Source: Isochrysis galbana (Eukaryota > Haptophyta > Isochrysidales > Isochrysidaceae). Taken from it: a DNA stretch of 64,000 nucleotides. The stretch spans positions 1,818,478 to 1,882,477 of the forward strand of contig CM030943.1 in assembly GCA_018136815.1 (NCBI GenBank), given 5' to 3'. The notes under the pieces were generated by a model. The model was not told where the DNA came from and did no database searches. It saw nothing but the letters and a program-made list of their open reading frames with translations. The translations under genes and the position numbers were made by a program. This document shows, in pieces, positions 35,256 to 45,799 of the stretch (positions are counted from its first letter, which is position 1; each line of letters starts with the position of its first letter).

Positions 35256-36000
35256 GTGTCGCATTCATCCTAGATGATGCGATTTCTAGGCTCTTATTTC
35301 CAGGTCCTTCGTCGTGCGGCCACACGGCGAAGCTCAGGTACATCTAGGTTGGTAGGGTTCGTCCCTAGCGATCTAGAATTCGAGTTCTCGTTTCGTTCCT
35401 TCTAGCCTGTTTGTCAGGTCTAGATTCCAGGTTTCCTCCTTTCGGGTAATCTTGACCCAAAGGAGCCAGGTCGCCTGTCACTCGCTGCGCGCTTGTCTCA
35501 GGCTCTCGAGTTACCTTGTGAAGGCTTGTTTAGCTTCTTGCAAGGCTTGTTGTTTCTTGTTGGGTTCCGGTTCTTTCTTGGGACCTGCTGACTTTCGTTG
35601 TTGTCCAGGCCTGTTCTTCGTAGGTTCTGCTTGGCCTGGTTAGGGTTTCGTTGAATCCCCGCGTTCGGCGTTCGGCGTTGGCGTTCGGAAACTTCCTCTC
35701 ATATTCCCTAGGTCCGCTACTCTTGGCTTGTAGGTCCTTGCTTCTTTCTTCTCGGTCAAGGTTTTGGCGAGCGAGTCGGTTGCTCTAGCCGCTCGAGATT
35801 TGAGGTTTAATTTGCCATCTCCCCTTGGAGACCGGTGTAGGTTCGCTTCCTAGGTGAGGGAATCTTTCCCCTTGATGCAAGTTACATGCAAGCCTTGGCC
35901 CCTTTGGTGTTTCTTCCCCTTGGTTGCTACTCAGGGTTGTTCGTTAGAAGCGTCTAGAAGGTTCACGCTCAACGGCAAGATTTCCTCTGTCGTGAAGACA
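35256..36000 (+). mobile_element. LTR-like dispersed repeat, copy C
   Basis: 35256-35420 matches 44683-44850 (GTCGCATTCATCC, AGGTCCTTCG, GGTTGGTAGGG), and 35820-35940 matches, inverted, 59495-59600 (CCTTGGTTGCTACTCAGGGT). These links tie the blocks to the same LTR-like family as 26931-27365. Confidence 0.6.
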
Positions 36001-36299
36001 TCTCGTTGCGATCTGTATCCAAAGTGATCGCCGTGGTCGCGCGACATGACGCTCCCCTTCGGACTCTCCGCTACGTGGGAAGTTACAACGGAGACACGCT
36101 CCGGCCGTCGCTGCGGAGTCTCTCTCTCTCTCGCTCTCTCTCTCCGTCTCTCGCGACGTGTTTGAGTTATCGGTGATTTGGGGTCGCGGTTGCTTGATAA
36201 TTTGCTTGGTTTGGGTGAATGATTCCGGTGTGTTCGTGAGTCGGTGTAGCCTGTTGTTCTCAGCTCCGTTGTCCGTCATTGTTCGCTGCGTCGCTGCAC

Positions 36300-37100
36300 T
36301 CAAGCAGCCTAGGCTCCCTCCCTGAGGGAAGAGTTCTTTGTAGGTCTAACAATCTACAATCTCTTAAAACCCAACACACTAGGGCCGCTAGAGGAGCGCC
36401 TCGCCGCCCCACAGCCCTTCGTTCGCCGTTCGTTCCCCGTCCAGACACCCAAATGGGGTTGCCCGACCCAGTCCAGAATTTCATTCACCCGACTCCCGGT
36501 GGGGAGGAGGGCCAAAGCGCCGCGCTAGCCGCCGGTGCCGCTCGCGACGGAGTGGCTCAGAGCCCTCCGGCTCCGCTCGACTCGACACTTACTCCACTTG
36601 CGAAACGCCCCCCCCCCCCCTTCTTTCATAAAAATTTCCTCCCTTGTTTGATCTTTATATAAAGCTTCCCCGGCCGCTTCACGGCGTCCGGGGCCTTCGG
36701 CCCCGGCCGCTTCACCGTCACCTCACGCCGGGGCCTGCGGCCCCGACTGCCTCTCCTAGAAACTCAGCCAAACTCATATGTATTAGCCCTCCGTAGAAAC
36801 TCACTGAATCTGTGTTTCACATGTAGGGTCTCTCTCTGTTTCTCTTTGCCAACGGATGTCGTGTTATTTTTTCGATGGATTGTTTTGTTGGCGCTGTGCT
36901 GCCACAGGAATCGAAAGGAACGACCTCACACACAGTGTAATAGTGAATAGGTTCCCTTTTAACCTTACTATTCGAGACCCCCCCCCCGCCCCCCCGCCCC
37001 CCTTCTCCCCCCAAAGGCTTTCTTTTCTTTCCTCGTCCTCATCCCTCCCCATCAGTCCTCTCGCCGCGGGGGTCGCCGCCGCAGCGGCGCGCAAGCGAGG
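36300..37100. other. Intergenic with two GC hairpins; upstream region of the TPR gene
   Basis: At about 36681-36703 CCGGGGCC-TTC-GGCCCCGG forms a perfect stem, and at 36735-36750 GGGGCC-TGC-GGCCCC forms another, within a two-unit repeat. An open frame runs through 36856-37317 but has low-complexity content only, so I do not treat it as coding. Confidence 0.5.
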
Positions 37101-37103
37101 ACC

Positions 37104-37275
37104 ACACTACACACAGAGTAGAGTAAGAGAGAAGAGAGAAGAGAGAAGAGAGAGAGGGAGGGAGGGAGGGGGCGGGAGAGAGAAAGAGAGAGAAAGAGAC
37201 AGAGAGAAGAGAGAGAGAGGGAGGCAGAGAGAGAGAGAGAGGGAGAGGGAGAGAGGGAGAGGGGGGGGGAGAGAG
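37104..37275 (+). repeat. GA microsatellite upstream of the TPR-oxygenase gene
   Basis: Long GAGAGA/GGGAGA tract on the sense strand, ending about 45 bases before the chosen ATG at 37318. Probably promoter or 5' leader. Confidence 0.85.
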
Positions 37276-37317
37276 AGCCTACGTCCGTCCGCCCCGCACC
37301 GCCCCTTTACCTCTCAT

Positions 37318-39203
37318 ATGCCCACCTCACTGAGTGAGCTGCTCGTGGCCGCACACAGCAGCACTGGTGCCGAGGCAGAGCGGGCGCACGCGGCGGTGGT
37401 CGAGCGGGTCGAGCTGGGAGAGGAGGTGGGCTCCTACCCGCCCGCGCAACAGCTGCTCTCTGCCTCGCTCAACGCGCTCGCAGAGGCGGCGCTCGACCGT
37501 GCGCTCGCTGCCGGCTTCCCTTTCTCTCCGCAAGGGCGTGAGCAAGCGGGTGAAGCGCGCACGCTGCTCGAGAGGGCGGTGCAGGCAATGCCAGAGAATT
37601 GTGAGGCGGCCATGAGCCTCGCGCTTCTCGCGCGTGACTCGGGAGATATCGAGCGCGCAATCGAGTGCTGGAGAAACGTGGCGGAGCTGCCACCATTGGT
37701 AGATGGGGAGGAGGGCGGCGGAGAGGAGGAGGACTGTTGGGCGGATTGGCTCGCCAGCAGCCGTAATCGATGCGTCCCCCTCGCATGCATGCACCTTGCT
37801 ATCGCGCTCTCTTCGCGTGGCCAGCACGGAGAGGCGACGCCGCTCCTTCGCCGTTTCGGTTTCACGACGCGGCTCGCACCACAGGTCTGGGCGGCGGCGG
37901 CCGCCGGACCGCCGCTTGAGGCGGAGCCCGGTGCAGCCACCCAGGCCGCCACGCAGCCCGCTCCACCGCTCCACTTGTGGTCGGACGCTGTACCCCCGCC
38001 GTTGCTGCAGCGGCTTCGCGCGGCCTTCGCACCGAGTTCACCATACTGGAGCGAGACAGGGTATGGCGAGGCGTCCGCGCACAAGCGCTACTTCACCTTC
38101 CTCGTCGCCGATCTCCCCGGGCTCGTCCAGGGCGCACGCAAGCCAGCTCACGCAGTTGAGGCGCTCATCCGTTCGTTGGCACCCCTGTGTCCGCGTGAAG
38201 ACCTGGTGGAAGCGGAGTGGTGGGTGCACTCGCGGCCCGCGAGCGGCTGTGAGGGGCATCAGTTGCACTATGACCTGCAAGAGGGGCTGCTCGAAGAGGA
38301 AGGGCGGATCGTCCACCCGGCGGTGAGCAAGCAATCCCGGCGCTTCCTCTGCTAGAGACTGCGCTCAGCAGGGTGGAAGTGCCGCTTGTGGGCTTTGCAC
38401 CAGCCACTTACTGCCCGCACCCGACACCCACGCCGTAGGTGAGCTCCGTCGTCTACTTAACGGATGCATCCAACCCGACGCTCGTGTTGGACCAGAAGAG
38501 CCTGGGCCCTCCGGCGGAGCGTGGCTGGTGTGCTCACCCGCGTGCCGGCGCCTTCCTCACCTTCTCGGGCGACTTGTTGCATGGAGTGCTCCCGGCGCCT
38601 GGCAAGGGGCGCAAGATGGAGAGCGCACCCACTGGAGCCCAGACGGGCGCAAGGACTGCGGCTGAGGAGAAGGCGTCGGAAGCTAGGACGGGCGGGCGCA
38701 TAGTTGGGGTCAAGGCTGCGGGGCCGACCACGAGGTGCGGAGTCCAGTACGATGAGGCCGCTCTACCTCGGCTGACCCTGTTGATCGCTTGGTACTCCGA
38801 GGCGGCCGGTGGTGGGCGGCGTCGACGCCGCCTCGGCCCTGCGGCATGCATGCCGCGCACGACACGGTCGCAGACTTGGCCAGCCATGCTTGCGATGTCG
38901 GCGGAAGTGTGCGACGGTCTGCCCGTGCCTGCGCAGAACGCACGCGAACTCCGGGTCCGGCAGTGTTCGCCCGCGTGGGAGGCCATCCCGACGGCAGTGC
39001 AGGGGCAGGAGTGCAGCAAGGCTGAGAGGGCTGTGGGCTCTACCGACCCAGCGCTAGAGGTTCCGACATCGCTACAACAGCATTTTTTCATGCGGGCCGT
39101 CGATGAGGTCGACGTTCGTTTAAAAGAGGAGCACGGCGTGGGTGGGACGTACACTACAGCTACTGACGCCGCGAGCAAGCGGCGCAAAGCAGGAGGGAAG
39201 TGA
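37318..39203 (+). CDS. TPR and 2-oxoglutarate/Fe(II) oxygenase-like protein
   Basis: Two exons, 37318-38322 and 38439-39203, joined in frame across a 116-base intron (donor GTGAGC, acceptor CCGTAG). 589 residues. I chose the ATG at 37318 (CTCATATGCCC) because the frame upstream is only GA-repeat translation. Residues about 75-180 contain TPR-like helices (NCEAAMSLALLARDSGDIER, then ACMHLAIALSSRGQHGEATP). The second half is a cupin-type oxygenase: HxD at H317-D319 (QLHYDLQEG), a strand SSVVYLTDASNPTLVLDQ, distal His at about 383 (GDLLHGVLP) and a candidate 2-oxoglutarate Arg at about 446 (LPRLTLLIAWY). All expected ligands are present. The last 130 residues have no recognised domain. Substrate is unknown; a prolyl- or lysyl-hydroxylase-like role is only a guess. 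Confidence 0.8.
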
Positions 39204-40592
39204 GTGCAGTCGGCGCACGGTACCTCGACACCCCGGCACATGCTAGCAGCTAGAAGCGGCAGTGATGGTGATCATATGATGCCGCATCCATGTATCCATG
39301 GGTTAATGTGTCTGCAGTGCTTACGTGTTGGCGAGAGCCGGCTTGAGGGCGAGAAGCAAGGTCGAATGTCTGTGACGAGGCGACTGAGCCGATTGTGTGG
39401 CATGTTCGATGCTTATGTTTGGCTACGTGCAACGCGCGTTGCGTGTTCGTTGCGTGTTGGTGGCCGGTGATGATTCCGAGGGCTTGTGAGCTTGTGAGCC
39501 ATCCCCAATCCCAAAAGGATCCTACAGGATCCCAACAGGGTGCATTTGAGGCGGCAGACCAGAGGGCAGGGAGCCTAGACGGTCGAAAAACAGGACAGGG
39601 GCTCCAAGATCAGTGGAAAGTACTCTTTACATTGTGTTTTCGTCTCACGCAGAAGCCCCCCAAAAGAAAACTGGTGGAGTGTCTTCTACTTTACTTCTAG
39701 GGAAGCCCCTGCTTCTGGCTCCCGTCTTTTTCTTTTTTCTGGTGGGCGGCGATCGCAGCGACACTTCCCCTCTCTTCCCCCCCCCCCCCCCCCCCCCCCC
39801 CCCCCGCGCGAGAGAGAGAGGGGGGGGGAAGGGGAAGAGAGAGAGAGGAGAGAGATGGGGGGGGAGAGTAAAAGAGGGAGGGAGGGACGGAGAGAGGGAG
39901 AGCGTGAAGAGAAGAGACAGAGAGAGAGAGGGGGGGGGGGGGGAGAGAGAGAGAGAGGTAGCGTAAGAGGAGAAGAGAGGGGGAGGAAGGTACGTAAGAG
40001 AGACTTCTTCTATCCATCACAAGTGAACGCCCCCTCTCTCAGAGCAGACGAGGAGAGCTTGGAGAGCGCAAAGAGGGACGGCTCTTACATTAAAGAAGCG
40101 TGAGTTTCACCTATTTCACCTCTCGCTTTGAGAACGAGGGAAGGCAAGGGGACACGTGCCCTTGCATTGATGTATTCGGGACAGCTTATTCTGTTTCCAC
40201 GAGGTTCTCTGTCTGCTCTCTCCTTGATTCACCGGTGTCCTCTCCCTCTCTCTTCAGAGACGGAACAGCGGCAGCTCTCTGCTTCCCGTCGCCCTCTTCC
40301 TTTTATTAACTAACGGCCCGAAACTTCTCTCTGCTTCCGCTTGTCCGTCATCCTCCCTCTCTCCCTCCTCTCTCACCCCCACATCGACCCCCTCGCGTGT
40401 TTGCTCTGCCACCTCGAGTTCTCTTTCCTTTCCCTTGGGACCTCGAACACTTCCCATTTCTTTTGCTCGCCACGGACCTCTCTCTCTCCTCGTTCCCCAC
40501 TCTCTCCCAATCCCTCCCCTCCCCTTTTCATCTGTGAAACCCACCACAAATTTCCCAAATTCAAGGTCATCCCTCAGGCAAGTCCTCGCTCC

Positions 40593-40640
<48 letters not shown>

Positions 40641-40682
40641 CCCCCCCCCCTCTTCCCCCCTCTCCCCCCCTTCCTCTCCGCC
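39204..40682. other. Upstream region of NDUFV1 with homopolymer and GA/CT tracts
   Basis: A C run of about 25-29 bases lies at 39778-39806, then GAGAG-rich DNA to about 39960, and a pure CT microsatellite at 40595-40640 followed by C runs ending just before the NDUFV1 ATG. No gene is seen in 39204-39770. Confidence 0.7.
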
Positions 40683-42691
40683 ATGCTGGTCTGGCAGACC
40701 GCGCGCCGCTCTGTCTCCCGCGCCCGCCTCCTGTGCGGCGCGCGCCGTGCGTACCAGGGCGGGCTGAGCGATAAGGATCGTATCTTCACCAACCTATACA
40801 ACGACGGCCCCTTCGGCCTCGAGGGAGCTCTGAAGAGGGGAGACTGGTACCGTACAAAGGATCTCGTGCTGCTGGGGCCCGAGAGGATCATCGCAGACAT
40901 CAAGGCGTCGGGGCTGCGCGGGCGCGGGGGGGCGGGATTCCCGTCGGGGCTCAAGTGGTCCTTTATGCCCAAGAATAACAAGTGAGTACGAGAGCGGGGG
41001 AGAGGGAGGGGGAGGAGAGTGGAGTGGGGGGTGGGGAACGAGGCAAGGGAGAGGGGGGAGGGGGGTTGGCGCGGCGAGGGGGGCAGGCGTAGGCTGGGAG
41101 GGGAGGGGCGGCTGCGCGGACAGGAGGGGTATTCGGCTAGACTAGACATTACGGCAGAGAGGGAGAACGAGATGGGGATAGGGGGATACTCCAGCAGGAT
41201 TCCGAGGCATCGGGACTGCACCATCGGTGAGGAGAGGGAATGGTAAATGTTCCTGCTTGAGTCTCAAGGGAGGAGATCTCAAAGGAGGAGGTGCTGGGCA
41301 ACGACGTGAAAGGGGCTGCGCGTGCTCGGGAGGGGTTCCGGGCACGGGAGGGGGCTGCGTGCAAAGCGAGCCGCCCAAGGTATGTCAGAAGGGTGGATTT
41401 TTGCAGGCAATGAGCAGTGCAGCCGTAGTGCGTGTGGAAACTCGTCAATGCTCCAGTGGACTGTGCATGCCGCATAACCACACAGGAGAACAGAGCAGTG
41501 GCATGAGCGATGGAATTGCGAGCAGAGGGCCAGGGCGCGGCGATCATATCGTGCGCGCATCAAGGGTCGGGGAGAAGAGGGCGAAGAGGGCCATGCTGCG
41601 CACCTTAAAACCCGCGCCCCTCTGCACCATGCAGGTCGACGCCTCAATACCTCGTCGTCAACGCCGATGAGTCGGAGCCAGGCACATGCAAAGACCGCGA
41701 GATCATGCGCCATGACCCGCACAAGCTCATCGAAGGATGCCTCATCGCCGGCGTCGCGATGCGCGCCAACGCTGCCTACATCTATATCCGGGGAGAGTTT
41801 GTGTACGAGGCTTGCGTATTGGAGAAGGCGATTGCTGAGGCCTACAAGGCTGGCTTCATCGGCAAGAATGCGTGCGGCACGGGCATCGACTTTGACGTCC
41901 ACCTGCACCGCGGCGGCGGCGCTTACATTTGTGGCGAGGAGACGGGTCTCATTGAGTCGCTTGAGGGGAAGCCGGGCAAGCCACGACTCAAGCCGCCGTT
42001 CCCGGCCAATGCAGGCCTATATGGCTGCCCCACGACGGTTGCCAATGTCGAGACCGTCTCAGTCGCACCCACTATCATGCGGCGCGGCCCCGAGTGGTTC
42101 TCGTCCTTTGGCCGGAAGAACAATTCGGGCACCAAGCTCTTTTGCATCTCGGGCCACGTAAATAACCCGATCACCGTCGAGGAGGAGATGTCGATCCCCC
42201 TTAGGGAGCTGCTCGAGAAGCACTGCAAAGGTGTCGTTGGCGGGTGGGATAACTTGCTCGGCGTCATCCCGGGTGGATCGTCAGTGCCGATTCTCACCAA
42301 GGATCTGTGCGAAGAGGTCTTGATGGACTTCGACGACCTGAAGAACGCGCGCTCCGGCCTCGGCACCGCTGCTGTTACCGTCTTCAACAAGCAGACCGAC
42401 ATCATCAAGGCCATCGCGCGCCTCTCCAAGTTCTACGAACACGAGTCGTGCGGCCAGTGCACACCCTGCCGCGAGGGCACGGGCTGGATGCGCAAGATCA
42501 TGGACCGGCTGGTGACGGGCGACGCCGAGCTCAAGGAAATCGATATGCTTGAGGAGCTCTCCTACCAGATTGAAGGGCATACTATCTGCGCCCTGGGCGA
42601 CGCCGCCGCGTGGCCCGTCCAAGGGCTAATCCGTGCCTTCCGGCCAGAGATTGAGATGCGGATTATGAAGCGGCAGCAGGGCAAGCTCTAG
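40683..42691 (+). CDS. NDUFV1: NADH:ubiquinone oxidoreductase 51 kDa flavoprotein subunit
   Basis: This subunit of mitochondrial complex I binds NADH, FMN and the N3 iron-sulfur cluster, and starts electron flow. Two exons, 40683-40981 and 41635-42691, joined in frame across a 653-base intron (donor GTGAGT, acceptor ATGCAG), give 451 residues, the usual size. The N-terminus ([20 protein letters not shown]) is a typical mitochondrial presequence. [17 protein letters not shown] (about 76-92) and the [18 protein letters not shown] block form the FMN/NADH site; [17 protein letters not shown] follows. The cluster ligands are [12 protein letters not shown] (about 369-380) and the Cys of HTICALGD (about 419), all four present. 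Nothing looks odd. Confidence 0.97.
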
Positions 42692-43461
42692 GTGGCCGGG
42701 CCCCGTGACGTAGGCGCCACCACGTTCTAACCTGACCCGCGTCGCCTGAACCAGCGCCGCGGTTGCTCCGGGCACTGCACGTACCGCCCACCCATAGGCC
42801 AGCGCTCGCATCTGGCACCTACGGCAACTCTACGCCGTCAGGCGCGGTGCGGCAAGGCATCTCGCGGCGTGGCCACCGGTCCGGGCTCGATGCTATGTGT
42901 GACGGTTCTGCTAGTGATGTTGAGGACAATCAGCTGATTGTCTGAGGGAGACGGCACGGCAACGTGGCTGGTTGTGCTCGTGCTGCTGAGGACGTGAGAA
43001 GATGTGATCGCGAGCGTGCCGCTCTATGAACACCGCATAGCCGCATGCGCGCGCCTTCCCAACGCACGCCACTGATCCGACGCGGCTGCGCCCTTGCTAA
43101 CCAAGCAAATCACAACCTCATGCTGCTTCTAGTCATCATTCGCCACGTTGTGCCACGAATAAGGTACTCGTCGTGGTTTTTGGTATTGGTCTTGTGTGGT
43201 GTGGCGTGTAAGGGCTTGTGGTGCGTTTATGTTGTCTGTGGATAGCAAAATAGCAGTGGAGGGGCGATGGCGATGGTGGGCGTTGGCGCACCGTGAAATG
43301 ACGTGCCAGGAGGGTGCTGCGTGCGTTGCTTACTAATACTATGCTCGAGTGAGACGGCGTCGATTCTACAGATTCTTGAAATCTCGTGCTCGGCGGCGAT
43401 TGGCCGGCCAGCTATTGCTATTGCATTATAACGGCAGCTGTGTTTAAAGGGATAGGGTGCT

Positions 43462-43560
43462 ATGAAGCGCGCGCCACTCCGCTCTCGCTCTCGCCATCCA
43501 GGCCGCCGGTGCGCCATGGACAATCCCATGGCGCCAAAGCGACCGCGCGCGGGAACGTCC
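43462..43560 (+). other. Dispersed exon-like fragment, MKRAP...KRPRA type, copy 3
   Basis: Begins ATGAAGCGCGCGCCACTCC; a second Met is followed by APKRPRA. Layout as in the fragments at 23889 and 27684. Confidence 0.4.
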
Positions 43561-44682
43561 CCACGATGGCGCACCCCCTATGATGCTCCAACAGTACCTT
43601 TTCCTACTTTTGCCAATAGCAAAAGCTCCATCAGACCTAGTTGGGCTGTAAGTACTGATATTAGTACTGATGCATTAGTATTAGCTCCCCAGGAGCTGAT
43701 ATACTGATGTTAGTTCCTAGGCTGCTAGTTCAAAAATAAAACTGAAAACAAAACTCCGGAGCGGGAACGAGCCCCCGCCAACAAGCGCAGAGGCGCGCTA
43801 GCCCGCTCCCTCCCCCCGCCTATCTCTCCTGCTAGCTGCCCACCCCCCACCACCTTGGACTCTTGGCCTCTTCCTCTTCACATGCACCTGCCAACTCGTG
43901 CTCTCTGTTTGTTTGCGCTGCCCTCCCCTTTGCGCGCGCCACGCGCTGCACGCTGAACACCTCCCAGTAAGTATAAGTATGAGTATAATAATAGCGATAC
44001 TAGAAGTTATAATAGGTAGGGGTGTAAGCTGATATTAGTACTGATGTAAGTACTGATGTAAGTGTAAGCTCAAAACCACCGTAAGCTTACGGACTGACAG
44101 CCCAACTAGGCCATCAGACCTTATAGCTTTTAACAGTCCAACAGTAGCGCCGCCCAGTACAAGTAACAAGTAAAGATGATTTTTATTTTTATTTTTATGA
44201 GTGTAGTGTCCCCGGCTCCCGCGCCTCCGCGTGCGCGCTGCAACCGCCTCCCTCCTGTCCGACCCGTGTGACGTGCGACGTGCGCGCGCGGTATGTGTGG
44301 CATGCATTATAAATAATGAATCTATATCTATCCATCTCTAGCTCGTGTCTCATGCGATTCGCGATTCTCCACTTGTTTGTTCTCCTCCTCTCTCCTCTGC
44401 CCATCGGCCCACGGCCCACGATCGATCGGCGCGCGCTGCGCTGCAGGGCGCCACGCACTAGTTTTAATTTTAGAGGCCCTGGGTTTTGTTTTTGCTGGCC
44501 AAAAAGCTTTTGCTGTTGCTGTTACAAGCAAAGGCGGCCTGAGCACCAATAGCTGTTGCACTGTTGGAGCATCATAGGCACCCCCAGGTGCCAAGCAAGT
44601 GCACGCCGAGCCGCATCGCATACCTGATTGATGCCTGATGCCTATCGCCGCCCGAACGACGCACGCAAGCGCTGTCGCATTC

Positions 44683-44945
44683 ATCCCAGATGATGCGATC
44701 TCCAGGCTCTTATCTCCAGGTCCTTCGCCGTGCGGCCACAAGGTGAAGCTTAGGCATCAGGCACTTCTTTCTAGGTTGGTAGGGGTCGTCCTTAGCGATA
44801 CTAGCGACCTAGAATTCAGGTTCTTGTTTCATTCCTTCTTTATATTGTAGGTTCCTTCGAATCCTGCGTGGCAAGATTGCCCCTCGTTTCCGTTATGGTG
44901 CGATTCCCGTTCTGGACGAGATCGCCGACAGATCGCCCTGGGATC
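44683..44945 (+). mobile_element. LTR-like dispersed repeat, copy D
   Basis: Its left part matches 35256-35420 and its right part (TTGCCCCTCGTTTCCGTTAT, GAGATCGCCGACAGATCGCC) matches 27290-27355. It therefore joins two blocks seen separately elsewhere. Confidence 0.65.
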
Positions 44946-45799
44946 GTCGTCCTTCGCCGTCTGATCGCTGATCGGATTGCTTGGGCGTTTGATTTGAGTC
45001 GAGTTACGTGAGAATGTCGTCGGATGAGAGTCGGAGTTTTCTTGGGTGTCCGTGTCCGTCGGGGTCCTGTCGTCAGTCGTTCATCCGTCTGTTTGACTAC
45101 GACTACAACTACAACTACAACTTACAAGCTATTGCGTGTAGGCCGGACATGGCTAGCTGGCTAGTGACAGAGTGGCAGTGGCTGTAGCGGCATCTTATTA
45201 TTAATTTAAGTCCTCCGATGGGCAATTGGCATAGCGGCATTAGCGTGGTAGTGGGGTGGTGGTGGTGATGCCGCGGTGGCCGTAGTGTGGGTGTCCTCTG
45301 CGTGGTGCCTGTGCCTGTAGTTTCCGCGCTAGAGCCGAATGGTGCATTTGCTGGTGCTTGTGCTAACGCTCAAGCAGTGCTGCTGGGCCAAGAGGGCCGC
45401 CCTCGATGGGCGGCTAAGGAGAGGCGAGATGGACGCGGCGTCGCGCTCCATCGTCCAGCATCGCAACCAGCAGTAGCAGTATACACTTCGTTTTGAGCAC
45501 AGCCCAAGCAAAAGAGCACCTCACAACTAATGTGAATAGTACGCGCGGATGTAGAAGCTTTTATGCGCTTGGGGTCACCTAGATATAAACTTCAACAGGT
45601 CAACCGCGCTCAGGCATATGGGGCACGGACAGCGGCATGCCCACTTCAGGTACACCGCTTAGCATGTGCAGGAAGGTCATCGGTTGCGTCGGCAACCTAG
45701 GAGGGGACATCTAGCACCACGGCCTACCACTTGGCGTCAAGTGGGCAGCCAGAAGAATCAACTAGCCCCTGTCAAGGCCGTGAACCTCAAAGTGCGAAT

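Larger units (their letters stand above)
42692..45799. other. Gene-free region between two convergent genes
   Basis: Only decayed repeats are seen. A short exon-like MKRAP...KRPRA fragment starts at 43462. A TAGTTGGGCTGT block at 43637 recurs inverted at about 44096. LTR-like sequence (family of 26931 and 35256) occupies about 44683-44945. A minus-strand MERDAAS fragment starts at 45451. ATTAGTACTGATG-type repeats occur at 43650-43710 and 44030-44060. Confidence 0.55.

Noticed and set aside
36856-37317. N-terminal extension of the TPR-oxygenase frame
   Set aside because: It translates a GA microsatellite and C runs; the ATG at 37318 lies directly after the tract and begins typical protein sequence.
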